Source of the DNA: Crocinitomix catalasitica ATCC 23190
Lineage (GTDB): Bacteria; Bacteroidota; Bacteroidia; Flavobacteriales_D; Crocinitomicaceae
NCBI RefSeq assembly: GCF_000621625.1
Contig: NZ_JHXV01000018.1
Location: forward strand, 31,260-95,259
Direction of reading: 5' to 3'
Length of the DNA: 64,000 nt
Numbering within the stretch: position 1 is the stretch's first letter; each line of letters opens with the position of its first letter. Below, one piece after another: positions 29,852 through 38,961 of this stretch. The notes beneath the pieces are model-generated. The model was not told the origin of the DNA and did no database searches. It saw only the letters and a list, made by a program, of their open reading frames with translations. The translations under genes and the position numbers were made by a program.

Positions 29852-31558
29852 ATGAAAAACTTAAATCTCAAATTACTTTTTGCTTTTTTTATTGCAAATG
29901 CACATTTTGTTTCAGCTCAAATTATTGGGCGAGATGCATATCTAATAGGTGATTATTTAAATATTGCAATAAATGGCACTAGAGGAAATGAAGGAGGACA
30001 AAATTCAGGTGTATTTCATGAAAGGGGAGGGGATCCATTGTTTCCTTGCGGTCTTGTAGCTGATATCGACAGATCGGATTGGGATTACACTAGTTTCTAT
30101 GGCGATTATTATAGTGCTGGAACGCCCGAAAATGGTTTCGGAATAAGAATGAACGGCATTGATTATAGTAATAATTATAATGTTCACGAAATTGATACTA
30201 CGGCTTTAATTAACTATTCAGATGAAGGGAATTGTATCAATGCATTTTGGCAGGGTGAGATAGATGGTTTGGAAGTGAAAGTCAACTATCAATTGAAAAA
30301 GGATGCGCTCTATTATAAAACTACAGTGAAAATGATTAATAATACAGACGAAGATTTGGTTGATTTGTATTATTACAGAACTGTAGATCCAGATAATAAT
30401 CAAGCATTGACAGGCGATTTTAGAACAACAAATACGATTGTTTCACAACCAGATTCAGCCTGCCAAAAAGCATTGGTCTCAGCAACACAAGATTTACCCG
30501 TCCAATCTTATTTAGGCTTTGGAGCAATTGGAGAGAATTTTAGAGTAAGTATGGGTGGATTTTCAAATCGAGACGCTGAAGATATTTGGAACGGTGAGAG
30601 TCCAAGGTTTGAGAGTAATGAAAGTTTTGTCAGAGTAATTATGGATGAGGCCATTTCACTGGCTTATAAGACAGATTTATTATCAGGTGATAGTGTAAAT
30701 TTTTCGTTCATAGTAGCCGTGAGTGAGGATGCAATGAACGATGGTCTGAAAGATTTATTTCGGATAAACTATTCAACGGATGATGATGGGCTCGGATTAG
30801 CTTGGAACGAATGCACTGAAGTTGACACCGTGCATGTTTGTCCAGGAGTGCCAGTAATGTTATTCATTGAAGGAGAAAATACTGATGTTTATAATTGGCA
30901 TTGGTCGCCACCATTAGGTTTGACAACTGAATTTGGTGATACAACTTTTGCATCTCCACGAGAATTAACGAGATATACAGTTAGTCTTGAGGTTGATGAT
31001 TGTATGCCAATTGTTGCGAAAAATATTGTATATGAGCCAATTGGGTATAATACCACTATTTCTAGAGATAGAAGAATATTTATAGGTGAAACAACGACCC
31101 TCGAAGCAACTGGTGGAGATTCCTATACTTGGTTCCCAACCGACGGGTTGTCTGATCCGCTTTCAGCTGTAACTGATGCTACACCAACTGAGACAACTAT
31201 TTATAGTGTAGTCATTGGTTTTGATGAGTTTGACTGTGATGATACGCTTAGTGTTACTGTTTTTGTAGATGAAGTTGAAGACGATCTTGGTATTTCAACA
31301 AATAGTAAATATGAGAATATCACGATCTACCCCAATCCATCAAACGATTTTATTACGGTTGATTTTGGGCAAGTTTTGACAAATGATCACAAGATAATAA
31401 TGCATAATGCTATGGGTCAAATCGTGTATTCAAAAGAGGATGTGATTGGTGAAAAATATTCAATTAAACTGGAATGGTTATCTCCAGGTACATATATTTT
31501 ATCACTTCGAAACAATGAAAATAAAGCAGAATACAGCACGAAATTGGTGGTCGAATAA
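29852..31558 (+). CDS. T9SS type A exported protein of unknown function
   Basis: The 568-residue protein has a signal peptide (to about residue 22, FVSAQ). A large beta-rich domain (about 23-320: 'GTRGNEGGQNSGVFHERGG', 'KVNYQLKKDALYYKTTVKMINNTDEDLVDLYYYRTVDPDNNQ') resembles the exported domain found in several Bacteroidota surface proteins. Ig-like segments follow ('VHVCPGVPVMLFIEG', 'TYTWFPTDGLSDP'-type), then a type A sorting domain ('IYPNPSNDFITVDFG' to 'TKLVVE'). It should be secreted by T9SS and surface-anchored. It has no catalytic motif that I can recognise. Confidence 0.85.
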   Translation: MKNLNLKLLFAFFIANAHFVSAQIIGRDAYLIGDYLNIAINGTRGNEGGQNSGVFHERGGDPLFPCGLVADIDRSDWDYTSFYGDYYSAGTPENGFGIRMNGIDYSNNYNVHEIDTTALINYSDEGNCINAFWQGEIDGLEVKVNYQLKKDALYYKTTVKMINNTDEDLVDLYYYRTVDPDNNQALTGDFRTTNTIVSQPDSACQKALVSATQDLPVQSYLGFGAIGENFRVSMGGFSNRDAEDIWNGESPRFESNESFVRVIMDEAISLAYKTDLLSGDSVNFSFIVAVSEDAMNDGLKDLFRINYSTDDDGLGLAWNECTEVDTVHVCPGVPVMLFIEGENTDVYNWHWSPPLGLTTEFGDTTFASPRELTRYTVSLEVDDCMPIVAKNIVYEPIGYNTTISRDRRIFIGETTTLEATGGDSYTWFPTDGLSDPLSAVTDATPTETTIYSVVIGFDEFDCDDTLSVTVFVDEVEDDLGISTNSKYENITIYPNPSNDFITVDFGQVLTNDHKIIMHNAMGQIVYSKEDVIGEKYSIKLEWLSPGTYILSLRNNENKAEYSTKLVVE

Positions 31559-31621
31559 AATAGAATCCTAGGTCAACTCCTTAAAAATTTGTACCTTACA
31601 GTTGATTTAAAAGGGATTCGT

Positions 31622-32338
31622 ATGAAAACATTAAATATTTTATTGCTTTTTACAAGTGTTCTACTTGTAGGAATAGCGGCGCAATCGAAACCAACTACCG
31701 AACCAGTTGAAAAAATTGCAATTATAAATGGTATCCATCACTATTATGATGGTGTTTGCTTTACAGATGAAACGTATTTCGAATCGATGTCTTTCCGTGT
31801 TGTGAATGGTGAAGAAATTGATGATAATTATAAAATCATAGAAGGCATTATTTATTTAAAATCAAACGCGAAGAATAGATTAGGGAAAGTTGGCGAATCA
31901 GGCACTTTTGAATTCAATTCTGAAGAACCATTAAAAGGTTTAGAGGGTGAACAGGTAAATGTTGAACTTAAAGTCATAAATGAAACGACTGGTGAGCGTA
32001 GTTCTTTTACCTTTTACTTTTACGCGAACGCTACTCCAGAAGTGTTTTTAGGGACAACAAAAAATGGAGATGTATTAAATGGAGTAAGTGAATTGTCTGG
32101 TAAAATAACTGTCAAATATACTGACTCTGATCTCTCTATAAGTTTCAATGTACTGTCGGGTACGGTATCAGTAGAAGATAAAATGAGGCAAGGCAATGTA
32201 TTGCGAGGTGGTGCATTAAATAAGGAAGCAAAACAATTATTAGCGAATTCGAGCGGTAGTAAAGTTACAATTTTCATCGATTATCAAGACGAGGGTGGTT
32301 TAGTGAAACGAACAGCGCTCGTTTTCGATGTCAAATAA
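31622..32338 (+). CDS. Exported protein, tandem paralogue 1
   Basis: The start at 31622 opens a signal peptide (MKTLNILLLFTSVLLVGIAAQ). The ORF extends upstream to 31589 without signal character. The 238-residue product is a close paralogue of the next gene: both share 'MKTLNIxLLF', 'DDNYKIIEGIIYLKSNA'-like, 'EQVNVELKVINETTGERSSFTFYF' and 'KRTALVFDVK'-like segments. They also share a similar upstream sequence. Secondary structure looks all-beta. No known domain recognised, and an envelope or secreted role is inferred from the signal. Confidence 0.75.
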   Translation: MKTLNILLLFTSVLLVGIAAQSKPTTEPVEKIAIINGIHHYYDGVCFTDETYFESMSFRVVNGEEIDDNYKIIEGIIYLKSNAKNRLGKVGESGTFEFNSEEPLKGLEGEQVNVELKVINETTGERSSFTFYFYANATPEVFLGTTKNGDVLNGVSELSGKITVKYTDSDLSISFNVLSGTVSVEDKMRQGNVLRGGALNKEAKQLLANSSGSKVTIFIDYQDEGGLVKRTALVFDVK

Positions 32339-32501
32339 AACCTAGATTATAGCCAGTCTCCGGCAGGAGTATTATAATGGAGTCAACAGCAGATCGAGTG
32401 AACGGTTTTTCTAAACTAATTTTTACTTTTTTAGCTTTATAAAATTTTCTGTTGCCTTTCTAAAAAAGTCGTATCTTACAAGCGATTTAAAGATTATCGA
32501 T

Positions 32502-33221
32502 ATGAAAACATTAAATATATTTTTATTATTCATTAGTTTATTAATTGTAAGTGCTCCTCTGCACGCAAGTACAACTGCTGAGCCAACGAAAAAAATAGCC
32601 TTGGTAAAAGGTGATGAAAAATTGTACAACGGAACTTGTTTTGGTCAAAATGTAGATTTTTCAGATATGATTTTTAAAGTTGTTTATGAAGGTGAAGTTG
32701 CTGATAATTATAAAGTTATTGGTGGGATTATTTACTTAAAGTCCGATCCTAATCAAAGATTTGGACAAGTGAATGCTTCGGGAAATGTTGTGTTAAATTC
32801 GACTGATGTATTTAAGGATATAGTTCATGAGCAGGTAAATGTTGAGCTTAAAGTTGTTGATGAAACGACGAATGAGCGCATGTCTTTCACATATTATTTT
32901 TATTGCGGAACTAATCCTGAGTTAATGCTGGGAACCATCAAGAACGGTGATTCTCCAAGTGTAAGTGATTTAAATCAAACTTTATCATTACAAGTACAAA
33001 TAAAAGGACAGATTGAACCGTTGAAATTTGAAATATTATCTGGCAGTGTTACTGCAGAGGGTAGTTCTACAAAGGGGAAAGTATTAGCAAATGGAATGTT
33101 AGATGATAATGCGAAAAAAATACTTAAAAAATCTTCAGGTAAACAAGTAACTATTCTTGTGAACTATAAAGAACCAGGGAGTGAAGAGAAACGAGCAGCA
33201 CTCGTTTTTAAAGTTCAATAA
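32502..33221 (+). CDS. Exported protein, tandem paralogue 2
   Basis: The 239-residue protein has a signal peptide (to about residue 23, APLHAS). It is a paralogue of the 31622 product along its whole length, with shared cysteine-containing segment 'GTCFGQNVDFSDM' (versus 'GVCFTDETYFESM'). The 163-bp spacer between the genes contains its own promoter-like TATCTTAC, at the same place as TACCTTAC in front of the first copy. The copies have therefore kept separate but similar control regions. It is convergent with the response regulator at 33225 (3 bp apart). Function unknown. Confidence 0.75.
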   Translation: MKTLNIFLLFISLLIVSAPLHASTTAEPTKKIALVKGDEKLYNGTCFGQNVDFSDMIFKVVYEGEVADNYKVIGGIIYLKSDPNQRFGQVNASGNVVLNSTDVFKDIVHEQVNVELKVVDETTNERMSFTYYFYCGTNPELMLGTIKNGDSPSVSDLNQTLSLQVQIKGQIEPLKFEILSGSVTAEGSSTKGKVLANGMLDDNAKKILKKSSGKQVTILVNYKEPGSEEKRAALVFKVQ

Positions 33222-33224
33222 TTA

Positions 33225-33623
33225 TTATTCAAAATCCGAACTTAAAGTCTCTAATAAACCTTCCTTCGTAATTGGTTTAACAATATAGTTACTCACACTA
33301 CTATATTCATGTGCCTTTTTTAAATCTGCAGGATCAATAGATGAAGTAATCAAATAGATTATTGCTGATCTTTTGGGAGCCAAAGCTGTAAAGCTATCTA
33401 AGAATTCCCATCCATCCATTATTGGCATATTTAAATCCAGTAGAATAAAAACAGGTCTATCATCAAATTTGTCCAGACTTGGAACTAAAAAGTCAATGGC
33501 CTCTTGACCATTATTAAAGACTTTAAGTTCATTACAAATTTCAGACATTTCAATAATTCGTTTTGCTCCAAAAGCAAATATTTCATCATCATCAATAAGG
33601 CACGCTAAATCAAATTTTTTCAT
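33225..33623 (-). CDS. Single-domain response regulator (CheY-like), partner of the PAS kinase
   Basis: The 132-residue receiver domain has the acidic pocket 'LIDDDE' near residues 11-15, the phospho-acceptor Asp in 'VFILLDLNMPIMDGWEFL', the Thr/Ser in 'YLITSS' and the Lys in 'YIVKPIT'. No output domain follows, so it works by protein contact or as a phosphate shuttle. The start overlaps the end of the histidine kinase gene by 4 nt (ATGA), so the two are translationally coupled and almost certainly a signalling pair. Confidence 0.9.
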   Translation of the reverse strand: MKKFDLACLIDDDEIFAFGAKRIIEMSEICNELKVFNNGQEAIDFLVPSLDKFDDRPVFILLDLNMPIMDGWEFLDSFTALAPKRSAIIYLITSSIDPADLKKAHEYSSVSNYIVKPITKEGLLETLSSDFE

Positions 33624-35884
33624 CGTAGTAAATATACATTAAAACTTGTTCCTTTGTTCACTTCACTTTCAATTTCAATCTTTCCATTCATTGCATCAAT
33701 TTGAGATTTTGTTATAAATAATCCTACACCTCTGGAATCTTTATGTTTATGAAAAACTTTATACATTCCAAATAATTTTTTTCGATGTTTTTTTAAATCT
33801 ATTCCTAATCCATTATCCGAAACGGTAATGATAGTATACTTTTTGGTTGTGCTGGCTGTTATATTAAGCTCTAATTGACGTTCTTCAGATTTGTATTTAA
33901 TGGCATTTGTAAACAAGTTAAGCAGTATACTGTCTAAATAAGCAGGAATCGCTTTGACAACTATTTTAGGATCAACGGCTATGGTTAAATTACAATTAAC
34001 ATCAATAATTGAAGCATCTAAAGTGGCGATGTTCTTGTCAACAAATGTTTTTAAATTCAATGTCTCAAGGGTATCGGATGAATGCATATTCATGTTAGCA
34101 ACATCATTTAAATTCTGTATCGTCTCAGATAAATTGGCGGTTGCTTTTTTAAACATTGGATAATAGGTCTCTAAAGCTTCTGTCGATTTATCCTTATCCA
34201 TAAAATCAATCAACATGGTCATGTTTGAAGTGTGCGACCTTAAATTATGTGATACGATGTGAGAGAAGTTTAATAAACGATCATTCTGTTTAGTCATCAC
34301 TTCAAGCATGTTTTTTGCTTTTTGTTGTGCTTCAATTAAGGGCGTGATGATTGCTGTATACATAATCAGTCCTCCAATTTCATTATTCAAATTGTACCAA
34401 GGTTTCACTTCCCAAGTAATCCATTGGCTTGTGCCATCTTCTCGTACAAATTCGTCTTCATCTTTCCTATGTGTCTCTCCTTTTAAGCAGTTTTGATGCA
34501 TCGTTTTCCGATCTTCTTCTATCCCTGGAAAGACTTCGTAGTGGTTCATGCCGATGATATTCTTATTCTTTAATTTATAATCCGTTAACCACTGTTTAGA
34601 TGCTGCTAAATAGTTTAACTCTAAATCAAACATCGCTAACGCAGAGGGGGATTGTTCAATAAATACTTTTGTTTGATTATAACTCTTTTGTAACGCCTCT
34701 TCATGAAATTTTTTATCTGAAATATCTTGAAAGACACCGTAGACCTTAACCAATTTGCCGTTAGATAATTGTGGCACACCGACAGATCTAATCCATTTTA
34801 AATTACCTTTTGCAGTCACAATCCTCAATTCTTCGTCAAATGATTTTCCTTCAGTTGCAGCCAAATTAAATTCGGATGTGATTTTATCGCGATCTTTACC
34901 TTTTTTATAGAATTCAAGACCTTTAGATATAAGTGGGATAAAATCCTCATCTACTTCATGAATCTCTCTTGTTACTTTACTCCATTGTACTTCATTTTTA
35001 GAAATATCAACTTCCCAAGTGCCAATTTTTGCGACCTCATTGGAGTGTTCAAGCAAATTCTTATAATGCTCTAATTCGTCCGCGTACTTTTTTGACTCTG
35101 TAAGATCTTGATGAAAGCCAGATATAAGGGTTGCACGACCATTTTTTCGCTCAATTACTTTTCCTTTGCAACTCAACCAAATCCATGTATTGTCTTTTTT
35201 GAGCATCCGCAATTGACATTCAAGTTTTTTAGTTTCACCTTTTAAATGAGTTATCAATTTTGATTCTACTTGTGCGATATCATCTTTGTGAATACGATCA
35301 GCCCACCATTTTATAGTTGTTACTCCCAGTTCGTTGTCAGCGTAATCAAGTAGTCGCTTCCAATGATCATTTAATATCAATACATCATTTTCTAAATTCC
35401 ATTCCCAAGTAGCCAATTCCGAACCCTCAATCACTTGATTGTGTTGTTTAATACAATGGGCCAATTCTATCGCTGTCTTTTTTTCTGCTGTAATATTGAT
35501 AAGTGTACCTATCATTCTTGTCGCCGCTCCGGATTCATTCAAAACCAGAAATCCCTTGCATCGAAACCATATTGTGGAATTATTTTTTGTCTTAAATTTT
35601 AAGACTTGTTCTACAATTAGTTCATCTTTTTTGGATTGCTGGATTTTTGCCATAAGCAAAGCAAGGTCATCTTTGTCAACAGCATCTTTAAAATTAAAAT
35701 GAGAGGATGAATCATTTTCATCATTAAAACCGAGTGTTTTTAGGAATGTAGAATTATACCAAGAACGATCTATCTGGTCTAATTCTAAAAACCAAACTCC
35801 GTCTAGTGCTGAATGCTGAATAAAGCTTTGTAAACCTAAATTCGTGTTTAGTAATTCTTGGTATTCTTTAAATAAATCAGTCAT
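33620..35884 (-). CDS. Cytosolic multi-PAS hybrid-type sensor histidine kinase
   Basis: The 754-residue protein has about four PAS domains in tandem (roughly 15-130, 140-265, 280-395, 405-525). A DHp helix with the phospho-accepting His in 'FSHIVSHNLRSHTSN' follows, then a HATPase domain ('NLFTNAIKYKSEE' N-box, 'VSDNGLGIDL', 'SRGVGLFITKSQIDAMNGKIEIES'). No transmembrane segment or signal is seen, so sensing is cytosolic. The 'SHNLRSH' H-box is typical of Bacteroidota kinases. The gene overlaps its receiver partner, and a second receiver gene is divergently placed at 36054. The signal sensed is unknown. Confidence 0.92.
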   Translation of the reverse strand: MTDLFKEYQELLNTNLGLQSFIQHSALDGVWFLELDQIDRSWYNSTFLKTLGFNDENDSSSHFNFKDAVDKDDLALLMAKIQQSKKDELIVEQVLKFKTKNNSTIWFRCKGFLVLNESGAATRMIGTLINITAEKKTAIELAHCIKQHNQVIEGSELATWEWNLENDVLILNDHWKRLLDYADNELGVTTIKWWADRIHKDDIAQVESKLITHLKGETKKLECQLRMLKKDNTWIWLSCKGKVIERKNGRATLISGFHQDLTESKKYADELEHYKNLLEHSNEVAKIGTWEVDISKNEVQWSKVTREIHEVDEDFIPLISKGLEFYKKGKDRDKITSEFNLAATEGKSFDEELRIVTAKGNLKWIRSVGVPQLSNGKLVKVYGVFQDISDKKFHEEALQKSYNQTKVFIEQSPSALAMFDLELNYLAASKQWLTDYKLKNKNIIGMNHYEVFPGIEEDRKTMHQNCLKGETHRKDEDEFVREDGTSQWITWEVKPWYNLNNEIGGLIMYTAIITPLIEAQQKAKNMLEVMTKQNDRLLNFSHIVSHNLRSHTSNMTMLIDFMDKDKSTEALETYYPMFKKATANLSETIQNLNDVANMNMHSSDTLETLNLKTFVDKNIATLDASIIDVNCNLTIAVDPKIVVKAIPAYLDSILLNLFTNAIKYKSEERQLELNITASTTKKYTIITVSDNGLGIDLKKHRKKLFGMYKVFHKHKDSRGVGLFITKSQIDAMNGKIEIESEVNKGTSFNVYLLR

Positions 35885-36053
35885 TAATTTGGGGTTGAAT
35901 GATGGGAGAAAAACTAAATTAATTGAAAAAATGATTAAAATAGAGATTATTAAGAATTTATTTTTTATCTTGATTGTTCATCTTATAATAACATCCCTTA
36001 GTCGAAAAAATAGCCGTTTTTAGTTCGTTTTTAGCTTTTGAGGGTAACTTTCG

Positions 36054-36503
36054 ATGACTTTTTTAAGTAGATTTACTAAATCCAAAACTGAAGTAATGAA
36101 TGAGGAGAAATTAAAAGTTTTTGTAATAGAAGATTCACAGGTCGATTCTTTTTTAATTCGTCAAGAATTAATGGAGTCGGAATTGTTTGATAAAATTGAG
36201 TTTTTTGAAGATCCTGAGAAAGCACTCGAAATTATTTTAGACGAAAACAATAAACAAAATTTACCAGATTTAATTTTACTTGATTTGAATATGCCAGTAA
36301 TGGACGGATTTGAATTGATTGATGAAATTGCTGAGGTTTATGACGAGGGATTTGAACCCGTTTTGTTTATTTTAACAAGTTCTATGCAACAAAGAGATCA
36401 TGAAAATTTTGAGAAACAATATACCGCATCAGAATTTATTAATAAGCCATTGAGCAAAACTGATCTCACAGAAAAATTAAAAAAGTATTTCCCGAAAATA
36501 TAG
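36054..36503 (+). CDS. Single-domain response regulator
   Basis: The 149-residue receiver has 'VIEDSQVD', the phospho-acceptor Asp in 'LILLDLNMPVMDGFEL', 'FILTSS' and 'FINKPLS'. The first 14 residues (to the second Met, ATG at 36096) are basic and may not be translated. Either start is possible. It resembles the 33225 receiver and is divergent from the kinase gene by 169 bp, so it may be a second target of the same kinase. There is no DNA-binding domain. Confidence 0.88.
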   Translation: MTFLSRFTKSKTEVMNEEKLKVFVIEDSQVDSFLIRQELMESELFDKIEFFEDPEKALEIILDENNKQNLPDLILLDLNMPVMDGFELIDEIAEVYDEGFEPVLFILTSSMQQRDHENFEKQYTASEFINKPLSKTDLTEKLKKYFPKI

Positions 36504-36517
36504 TTATTTTTAATGTA

Positions 36518-36525
36518 TATCTTTG
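36518..36525 (+). promoter_or_regulatory. -7 box (TATCTTTG) upstream of era
   Basis: TATCTTTG followed by CG is a common core promoter form in Bacteroidota. It lies 112 bp before the Era start, just after the response regulator stop. No matching TTG was found. Confidence 0.35.
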
Positions 36526-36637
36526 CGCAAATTCTATGCGTGTAGTCTAAGACTAAATAGTTGAATTAAATTTCATTTCAATTATATTTTAAATCCATTT
36601 ATTGCGCATACTTAATTGTTGATTATTTTCGAATGTT

Positions 36638-37513
36638 ATGAGTCACAAGTCAGGTTTTGTTAATATAATTGGGAGTCCAAATGTTGGTAAATCAACATTA
36701 ATGAACCAATTGGTGGGTGAAAAACTATCTATTATAACCTCTAAAGCGCAAACTACAAGACACCGAATTTTAGGGATTGTTAATGATGATGATTATCAAG
36801 TTGTTTTTTCAGATACGCCGGGTGTATTAAATCCTCATTATAAATTGCATGAGAATATGATGCAGTTTGTGAATGCTGCCATGAAAGATGCAGACGTTAT
36901 TCTTTTTGTTACAGATATTTATGAAACAAATCTGAATCACGAGCAAACATTAGAGCGATTACAAAAAACAAGTACACCAATTCTTCTTTTGATTAATAAA
37001 ATTGATTTAAGTGATCAAGAAAAAATGGAAGAAAAAATCGCGTATTGGCACGAAATAATGCCAAATGCGGAGATTTTGCCAATTTCAGCTTTGCAAAAGT
37101 TTAATATTGATCTTATTTGGAAGAGAATCGTAGAACTTATTCCTGAAAGTCCTGCTTATTATGATAAAGATTCATTGACAGATAGACCGTTGAAGTTTTT
37201 TATCAGTGAAATGATTCGTGAAAAAATCTTCATTCATTATAAAAAGGAAATTCCTTACGCTACGCAAGTAGATGTTGAAGAATATAAAGAAGACGAAAAG
37301 ATTGTGCGAATTCGAGCGATAATTTATGTCGAACGAAAAACGCAAAAAGGAATAATCATTGGCCATCAAGGGGAGAAAATTAAAAGGGTAGGAATTGATG
37401 CTAGAAAAGATATACAGAAATTTATAGATAAACATGTGCATCTTGAACTTTTTGTGAAGGTAGATAAGGATTGGAGAGAAGACGATAAAAAGTTAGAAGG
37501 TTACGGATATTAA
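36638..37513 (+). CDS. era: GTPase Era
   Basis: The 291-residue GTPase acts in 16S rRNA maturation and 30S assembly. G1 is GSPNVGKST, the switch region 'AQTTRHRI' is G2, 'DTPGV' is G3 and 'NKIDLS' is G4. A C-terminal KH domain ('GIIIGHQGEKIKRVGIDARKDIQKF', about residues 235-280) binds rRNA. Length is normal. It precedes der and holA in the same direction with a 131-bp gap to der. Confidence 0.97.
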   Translation: MSHKSGFVNIIGSPNVGKSTLMNQLVGEKLSIITSKAQTTRHRILGIVNDDDYQVVFSDTPGVLNPHYKLHENMMQFVNAAMKDADVILFVTDIYETNLNHEQTLERLQKTSTPILLLINKIDLSDQEKMEEKIAYWHEIMPNAEILPISALQKFNIDLIWKRIVELIPESPAYYDKDSLTDRPLKFFISEMIREKIFIHYKKEIPYATQVDVEEYKEDEKIVRIRAIIYVERKTQKGIIIGHQGEKIKRVGIDARKDIQKFIDKHVHLELFVKVDKDWREDDKKLEGYGY

Positions 37514-37644
37514 TAAACCAAGTTGCATTATCAGAAAAGGTCTTCAGTGAAAATCTTGGATAATCAATCGCAGGTTAATAGGAATGATTAATTTTGTATC
37601 GCTTTTAGTGACAAGATTAAAGCTTAAATAAAGAACATAAAAAC

Positions 37645-38955
37645 ATGTCAAATATAGTTGCAATTGTAGGTCGGCCAAATGTTGGTAAATCTACACTATT
37701 TAATCGATTAACAGGGGGGCGATCAGCCATAGTAGAAGAGGTGAGTGGTGTTACACGTGATCGTATTTATGGTGTTTCTGTGTGGAATGGCATAGATTTT
37801 AGTGTGATTGATACTGGTGGTTACGTTAAAGGGTCAGCTGATATTTTTGAAGAAGAAATTCGTAAACAAGTTGAAATAGCTATCGACGAAGCTTCAATTA
37901 TCCTTTTCGTAGTGGATGTTACAGTTGGAATTACCGATTTGGATACTTCTGTAATGAAATTATTGCGCAAATCTGAGAAGGAATTCTTAGTCGTAACTAA
38001 TAAGGTTGATAATACAGCAAGAATAAATGATGCCGCTGAATTCTATTCTTTAGGAGTTGATCGACTTTTTAATATTTCAGCAAATAATGGTTCTGGTACA
38101 GGTGATTTATTAGATCATCTAGTTTCACACTTCACAGTTGAAGATGCCCCAGAAGATGATGGTGATATTCCGCGTATAGCAGTTGTCGGTAAACCTAATG
38201 TGGGTAAATCGTCTTTTATTAACGCGATTACTGGTGAAGAACGAAATATAGTAACACCAATCTCTGGTACAACTAGAGATTCGATTGATACAAGATACCA
38301 AATGTTCGGTTTCGATTTTAAATTGATCGATACTGCAGGTATTCGTAAAAAGAGTAAAGTACATGAGGATCTAGAATTTTATTCTGTAATCCGTTCGGTA
38401 CGAAGTATCGAATATTCTGATGTTTGTATCTTTATGGTTGATGCACAAGAAGGTATTCAAAAACAAGATTTGAATATTTTTTATGTAATTGAAAAGAACC
38501 GTAAAGGTGTTGTTGTATTGATTAATAAATGGGACCTGGTTGAAAATAAGGATACCATGTCTACAAAATTATACGAAGACAAAATAAGAGAACAATTGGC
38601 GCCGTTTAATGATGTTCCAATTCTTTTTACTTCTACTATTACAAAACAACGTCTGCATAAAGCTTTGGAAAAAGCAATGGAGGTATTTGAGAATAGAGTT
38701 CAAAAAATTCCAACATCTGAATTGAATGAATTTTGTTTAGGGGTGATTAATCATACGCCACCACCTTCAACTAAAGGTAAATATGTTCGAATTAAATATG
38801 TGACGCAGTTGCCAACACACGCACCTGCCTTTGCATTCTTCTGTAATTTACCACAATATGTACCAGATTCTTATAGAAGATTCTTGGAAAATAAATTGCG
38901 TGCGAATTATAATTTTGAAGGTGTTCCAATTCGAATTTATTTCAGAAAAAAATAG
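37645..38955 (+). CDS. der: GTPase Der (EngA), tandem G domains
   Basis: The 436-residue protein has two GTPase domains (G1 GRPNVGKST near residue 8 and GKPNVGKSS near 182). The 'DTGGY' and 'DTAGI' G3 motifs and 'NKVD' and 'NKWD' G4 motifs are followed by a KH-like C-terminal domain. Der is required for 50S ribosome assembly. All motifs are intact and the length is normal. The downstream holA gene begins only 6 bp after its stop, so the two are co-transcribed. Confidence 0.97.
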   Translation: MSNIVAIVGRPNVGKSTLFNRLTGGRSAIVEEVSGVTRDRIYGVSVWNGIDFSVIDTGGYVKGSADIFEEEIRKQVEIAIDEASIILFVVDVTVGITDLDTSVMKLLRKSEKEFLVVTNKVDNTARINDAAEFYSLGVDRLFNISANNGSGTGDLLDHLVSHFTVEDAPEDDGDIPRIAVVGKPNVGKSSFINAITGEERNIVTPISGTTRDSIDTRYQMFGFDFKLIDTAGIRKKSKVHEDLEFYSVIRSVRSIEYSDVCIFMVDAQEGIQKQDLNIFYVIEKNRKGVVVLINKWDLVENKDTMSTKLYEDKIREQLAPFNDVPILFTSTITKQRLHKALEKAMEVFENRVQKIPTSELNEFCLGVINHTPPPSTKGKYVRIKYVTQLPTHAPAFAFFCNLPQYVPDSYRRFLENKLRANYNFEGVPIRIYFRKK

Positions 38956-38961
38956 TTTATT

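Noticed and set aside
32339..32501. Hairpin in the spacer between the tandem paralogues as a riboswitch
   Set aside because: Too short and without any known riboswitch core.
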